NCBI GenBank assembly: GCA_002989075.1
Contig: PSQN01000016.1
Location: 2,434,336 to 2,498,335 of the forward strand
From: Arthonia radiata
Taxonomy: Eukaryota; Ascomycota; Arthoniomycetes; Arthoniales; Arthoniaceae
Length of the DNA: 64,000 bases
Direction: 5' to 3'
The position numbers were made by a program, and so were the translations under genes. The notes under the pieces are model-generated. The model saw nothing but the letters and a program-made list of their open reading frames with translations. It made no database searches and was not told the origin of the DNA. Shown piece after piece: positions 59,639 through 64,000 of the stretch; the stretch's first letter is position 1; each line of letters starts with the position of its first letter.

Positions 59639-60351
59639 CTACTCCAGACTATCCAGGTGTTAGAGTATTCTCAAGACCCGAGAGAAGGAGTGACTCACCG
59701 CTGTATCAGGTGCAACCCTGAGGCAGTCGTCACGACATCACTCATCTGCCCAGGTTCGAGATCGAAGGCAGCCTCCTCGAATTCTCTCTGCATGTCGCCT
59801 TTCCCGAAGAACCCGCTGGCGTAGCATTAGCTTGAAGTACGTTCGCACCCATGTAGAACAATAAAACTGACAGGTCACCCCTTTTCCTCGCGCTGCTACA
59901 GTCGCTCTCTCGCGTAGCGAGATCCTGCAATGTCGTCTCACCACTCTGAATTTTCGCCTTGTGGTCTTCAATGATGTTCATCGCATCTTCCTTCGAGCGT
60001 GTGATCTCCGCTTCTCGCCAACTTGACGGTCTTCGGCTATCCTTGTGCTTCACCAAGAGATGTGCTGCGCGGATCTTTTCATTGTCTGCCTGGCCATTTG
60101 TACCGTCTACCGCTCGACTGGTGGGCGCTGCACCGGAGTGGTACGCTGCCATGTAGTTCTTAAGCTTCTCGGAGTCCGCACCTGATGGTGGCTCCCATCG
60201 TGATTCTTTGGAGGAGGCATTGAAATAATAGGGTAGATTCTTGGAGTTAGAATGGCGGACCTCCCATCCGCTGGGGAGTCCAGTGTCTGTCTGAATCGTG
60301 TAAGCACTTCTTGACAGTGCCCTGCCAGTGTGGTCAGTCAGTACTTACCAT
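59639..60351 (-). CDS. ess1: Pin1/Ess1-type peptidyl-prolyl isomerase (WW + parvulin)
   Basis: Proposed exons are 60351-60349 (ATG alone), 60290-59872, 59815-59699 and 59648-59639, giving 182 residues. Ess1 isomerises phospho-Ser/Thr-Pro bonds, notably in the RNA polymerase II C-terminal domain. The WW domain reads GLPSGWEVRHSNSKNLPYYF and ends SRWEPPSG. The parvulin domain has IRAAHLLVKHKDSRRPSSWR with the phosphate-binding Arg residues, DLATRESDCSSARKRGDLG, FFGKGDMQREFEEAAF and SGLHLIQR. The first coding exon is only the start codon. The last 10-nt exon is inferred: a good donor (GTGAGT) interrupts LIQR and the splice gives RLE, like the R-x-E ending of human Pin1. Without it the protein ends at LIQR (stop 59695-59697). 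Confidence 0.9.
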
Positions 60352-60708
60352 GATGCTGATTGTCAGGGTGCTTCTCGAGCTGTGCTTTTCGCTCCACACC
60401 TCAAGCTTGAATCCTAAAGCTCTAGTGAGCTAGCTCGACTATTGATAAAGTCCAATGCAGGTACCACAGTCACGCTTGTCGCATGAGTACGAGGTGGGGT
60501 GAGGTGAGGGGCCAAGATTGTTGACATGGCAACCCGAAAGCGGCTAGCGCTTCTAAGACTGATATGCATGTCCGTCGAGTCTTTCACCTTCATCTTCTTC
60601 CATTTGGTGAGAACCTCCTAACAGTCACCACGGTCGCCAGCGGCTAATAGTAATCGCCAAAATCGACGAGGATCAACTACATTGCGCACATCCAAAGTCC
60701 GAATTCAA
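60352..60708. promoter_or_regulatory. Shared divergent promoter, ess1 / rpb9
   Basis: These 357 bases separate the start codons of two RNA polymerase II-related genes. I see no telobox or other clear motif. Confidence 0.4.
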
Positions 60709-61505
60709 ATGGCAACAAACGAGACCGCGCCCGCGGAAGATCAGGCCACAAAGATCAAGTTTCGCTTCTGCAAGAACTGGTACGTAAGCGCGCAATGCTC
60801 TATTGCGCTTCACTGACGTTTAAATCAGCGCCAATCTCCTCTACCCAGGCGAAGACCGCGAGAACGGCGGCCTCATCTTCGAATGTCGACACTGCAATGA
60901 AAGCGAGCGCGCAGACAACTCATGCGTCTTCCGCAATGAGCTAAGCAACACAGTTGGCGAAACTGCTGGCATCACACAAGACGTTGGATCAGATCCTACG
61001 GTAGGTGATGACTATGGCATCCCACCCATGTGCACTATGTGTGGTCAGGAAATCGTGTGCGACGATTGTGGCCAGCCTCAAGAGGAGGGTTTCCTCTGTC
61101 TTGAAGTCGATGACTCAGACCAGTCGACAAAGATGAGTACCAGTACCAACGGGTCATCAATTTCGAAGACGACTCAAGATAAGCTGGCAGAGAATCTAAA
61201 GAATCTACGTGTCAAAGAAGGGGAAGACGGAGGCTCGGCACGATGAGATTTGGCTTGCATGGCGTTGTTCTTTCCCGGTTGAGAGGACTCGCTAATGCGG
61301 TGGCTATCTGTAGTTACCACGGTCCAACAAGAAGTGCCCGGAGTGCAAGCTGCAGTCGGCGGTCTTCTTCCAATCGCAGCAACGTACTGCAGATACTGGC
61401 ATGGTAAGCATCCAAAATTTAGTCATGGCTGCGGGTATGACTGACACGCAGTGTTTGTAGAAACTCTACTTCGTGTGCTGCGAGTGTGGTAATGTTTGGC
61501 AATAG
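60709..61505 (+). CDS. rpb9: RNA polymerase II subunit Rpb9
   Basis: Exons are 60709-60779, 60829-61000, 61314-61403 and 61461-61505, giving 125 residues (yeast 122). Rpb9 sits on the jaw of RNA polymerase II and contributes to start-site choice, elongation and transcript cleavage with TFIIS. The N-terminal zinc ribbon is KFRFCKNC ... CRHCNES; its second Cys is made by splicing TG|C. The linker [20 protein letters not shown] is conserved. The C-terminal ribbon has [17 protein letters not shown] and ends [12 protein letters not shown]. Intron 2 (61001-61313) is 313 nt, far longer than the others, and stays open in frame for 81 codons. The spliced form is the one that matches the family. Confidence 0.95.
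61001..61313 (+). other. rpb9: Long rpb9 intron with in-frame open sequence
   Basis: The intron starts GTAGGT and ends TGTAG, with CTAAT near 61291. Read through, it adds 81 residues beginning [10 protein letters not shown], including [13 protein letters not shown], and ends at a TGA (61244-61246). Retention would replace the C-terminal zinc ribbon and give a 162-residue protein. Confidence 0.75.
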
Positions 61506-61770
61506 GTTGCAAGAGGTTCTCATGTGTCTACGAATCATGAAGAAACGAACGCGAACTCGCGGTTCACCAGGAGAAAGATTACCGACTTGAACAATCGAAA
61601 CGAGTTTACTTATCTCAGACCTGTGGCTCGCATTCAATGCCGCCTGTGGGCGCCCATGTATACATATTTCAAAGAGAAGCTTGTCGTGTCGACATTGATC
61701 TATGATGTCCATTCATCAAACTCCGTTCGCTGATGCAATGATAATACAACATTTCCCCTGAAAAGCCGCC

Positions 61771-62284
61771 TCATAAGTGCATTGGCGCCAGAGACAGTAT
61801 CTTGGACCACTGCTTGTGTCGAAGCTCTTGTCCAACAATTCCGTTCAGTCTCGAACCAATTGGGTCGCCGGCTTTGTTGATCAGGACGCAAGCATTGTCG
61901 TCAAACTTGACAACGCTTCCATCAGGTCGTTGATATTTCTTTACCGTCCGCACGACAATGGCATGCCTAATGTCTCCTCGTCGAACCTTGTTGGCGGCGG
62001 AGATGGATACAGCTGCATTGGGACCTGATTCGGGACCAAAGGATCGCTGCTTCTGCACGACGACGACTATGCGGTCGCCTGGACGCCGAGTCAGCCTGAC
62101 TGCTGTGTATAGTGAAAAGTGACCTTGTGCTGACCAATTTTAGCTGCTCGCTTCATTTTGAGGACTTTGGCGCATTCGACAATAGCTGCGCCGGAGTTAT
62201 CGATGCAGTTGAGCATCGTCTGCATGACCTGTTAGTCTTGTGCGCGCAATGATGCCTCGGGCAAATCACCTTCAGTTGTATCAT
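61771..62284 (-). CDS. mrpl38: Mitochondrial ribosomal protein uL14m
   Basis: Exons are 62284-62270, 62228-62135 and 62078-61771, giving 138 residues. This is the large-subunit protein L14 of the mitoribosome (yeast Mrpl38). Family blocks are MLNCIDNSGAAIVECAKVL, then KMKRAAKIGDRIVVVVQKQ (G|GC across intron 2), NKVRRGDIRHAIVVRT and the C-terminal IGSRLNGIVGQELR. The first exon has only five codons (MIQLK), joined to VMQTMLNC by an intron with a CTAAC branch site directly before its AG. It has no long presequence, as is common for uL14m. It is convergent with rpb9 and divergent from set9. Confidence 0.93.
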
Positions 62285-62788
62285 CTTGCCGGCGGTGGGC
62301 AGCAGCTCTCACAGTGGAGGGGGCACCAATACGACAATCCATGCGAGGGCGTCGACATCCGACCGGAGAAGCGCGCTAGTGGAGTTTGCACGGACAACAT
62401 TGCCAAGGCATCACCCAGCCATGTAGGCCCAGAAGGCGCTCCGACACTCTCACCCATTCATCCCATTCGGATCCTTTGCGTTTGCTTGCCGCTCTCCTCC
62501 TTTTGATTGCTTCTGCGAGCCCTGCTCTTTGCTTGCGCACTGTTGTTTCATACCGATTGCAAAATTTCGCATAGCGACGGTCGAGCTGACTGACGATCCT
62601 TTGCCTAGTTCGTGTACCGTGCACCAGCTCGCTCTCACGAGCACGGCCATCCAGCCCCCCACAAACTCGCTTATGGGCGCATCCGGCACCGTGCGGGCTG
62701 TCGTCGCCGCTCTCATGTATTGAAGGCGCTCTCCTCTTCTTCCTGAGCGGCCGCGCCCCGAACTTGACCTCGACCTCGAGTCGCAGTC
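62285..62788. promoter_or_regulatory. Divergent upstream region, mrpl38 / set9
   Basis: These 504 bases contain no supported gene; short frames on both strands have no recognisable content. Both promoters must lie here. Confidence 0.4.
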
Positions 62789-64000
62789 ATGGGTACCGCC
62801 GAGGAGAAGCGAACCAAACATGCGCTCACACTCACGCAGCTCGCGGAGTATGACGATCTCCTCACTGATGTTCTAGTGGACAAGGTCAGGCAATACCTGA
62901 GAACGTTTGCGCACTCTTGGGTATGCTAACATAAGCAATTCTAGGTCTACTTCTGGTCCGCTATCAGAAAGAATCGAGGTCGCTATTTTCCATGTCGAGG
63001 CTTGGGCGAAGAGACAGTTCCCAAAATCTTGCAGCAACATGTCATCCTCGAGAAGGACATCATCGCTGCCGAGGATGAGATGCTGGCCCTCAAACCGGTC
63101 AAAGTTTTCTATGACAGGCTGAAGACGGATGTCGAGCGGGAACACTTTGAGAGGCATTTGCGTCGGTATACTCGGATGTACCTCCCAGATGCACCCTTCG
63201 AAGTGTCTACAACAAACAGGTATACCATTGATACCCACGAGGCTTCCATCACCGCGAGGTCGGAGCTCACTCGAGGGGAGCCTGTGAGGCATCTCACTGG
63301 TGTACAGATTCCTATTACCAAGGACGAGGAAAAGAAGCTCGACCTGACGAGACGTGATTTCAGCATCGTTATATCGAGCCGCAAGCGCATGCCTTCGCTG
63401 TTCCTTGGTCCTGCTCGATTTGCGAACCATGACTGTGACGCCAATGCAAGATTGAGGACCTCCCATGATACAGGTATTGAGGTGGTTGCGCAGAAGGAAA
63501 TAGATGTCGGCGAGGAGATCACCGTCTCATACGGTGAAGACTATTTCGGCCCTGACAACCGAGATTGCCTCTGTGCAACCTGTGAACGCTACGCGCGAAA
63601 CGGCTGGGCTGAAGATAGAGAGTCAAGAGAGTCAACTGAAGAGGTCGATCAGGGGCAGGCGGAGACCAGCAGCATTCCTCAACAATTCTCTTCAAGAAGA
63701 AGTGCTTCCGGAGCCTCCGCCGGTCGACAAAATGGGACCTCGACGCCTTCAAAGAAGCGTAAATTCAGCAGTGCTGACCTCGATGCTGGCGAGAGCTCTC
63801 CCAAGCGGCCGGATTTGAACCGAGTTGCAGCCTCGCAGTCTCGTCGCGGCTCGTCGAGCCTGAGCAGAGAAGTCAAACCAAGCGACATTTCTGAACTGGG
63901 TACAGCTGCAGCAGCACCTGCTCCGAATGTGTCATCTCCTCCTGGTCATACCCTATCTGCATCCTCGAACTCGTCGAACACGGATGGTACGATCGCCTCG
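62789..64000 (+). CDS. set9: Histone H4-K20 methyltransferase SET9 (Suv4-20/KMT5 type), 5' part
   Basis: Exons seen are 62789-62884 and 62945 to the window edge, so the 3' end is missing. SET9 methylates lysine 20 of histone H4, a mark tied to DNA-damage checkpoint signalling and, in filamentous fungi, to heterochromatin. The N-terminal helical part starts LTLTQLAEYDDLLTDVLVDK and joins VYFWSAIRKN across a 60-nt intron. The SET domain, residues about 130-260, has the SAM-site motif FANHDCDANA and the catalytic-Tyr region ITVSYGEDYF, followed by a post-SET Cys pair (CLCATC). The rest seen is a Ser-rich disordered region with a basic patch (PSKKRKF). Confidence 0.94.

Overview
The window looks like nuclear DNA of a filamentous ascomycete (Pezizomycotina; Dothideomycetes is a guess). 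It is gene-dense and about half GC. Introns are mostly 48-90 nt with CTAAC/CTGAC-type branch sites, and genes lie on both strands, often as divergent pairs with 200-400 bp between them. I find 24 protein-coding genes, two of them cut by the window edges. I see no tRNA, rRNA, CRISPR array, transposase, reverse transcriptase or viral-type element.

Layout. 1-11 kb: 5' end of an RG/D-rich protein (-), a TFIIIA-like zinc-finger gene (-), rpb6 (+), S-formylglutathione hydrolase (-), pdx1 of the pyruvate dehydrogenase complex (-), a DUF7025-type AAA ATPase (+) and mitochondrial nuclease nuc1 (-). 11-28 kb: a Sec7-PH Arf exchange factor (+), a PNPOx-like flavin-binding protein (+), sec17/alpha-SNAP (-), a DUF1275 membrane protein (-), a Mob/phocein protein (-) and the RecQ4-type helicase hrq1 (+). 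28-43 kb is one giant gene, midasin (mdn1/rea1, -), about 4,850 residues in five exons. 43-49 kb: mrpl12 (+), ctk3 (-), pyrroline-5-carboxylate reductase (+) and pfs2 (+). 50-57 kb: a His/Pro/Gly-rich secreted protein (+), ubiquitin-eL40 (+), mtc6 (-) and iwr1 (+). 57-64 kb: a repeat-rich gap, a Pin1/Ess1 prolyl isomerase (-), rpb9 (+), mitoribosomal uL14m (-) and the 5' part of the H4K20 methyltransferase set9 (+).

Two housekeeping themes recur. One is RNA polymerase and transcript processing: rpb6, rpb9, iwr1, ctk3, ess1, pfs2, the TFIIIA-like protein and set9. The other is ribosome and mitochondrion: mdn1, ubiquitin-eL40, mrpl12, uL14m, pdx1 and nuc1. Nothing suggests a secondary-metabolite or defence cluster.

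The less ordinary signals are these. (1) A four-copy, roughly 53-bp hairpin repeat at 58.4-59.0 kb shows a paired base change in its stem. (2) A 313-nt intron in rpb9 stays open in frame for 81 codons and encodes a C-x2-C-x5-C-x2-C motif. (3) Two GC-AG introns are forced by protein homology (mrpl12 and ubiquitin-eL40), and the ubiquitin start codon appears to be split by an intron. (4) Telobox-like AACCCTAA motifs lie upstream of several genes. (5) Diverged intergenic direct repeats differ mostly by transitions.
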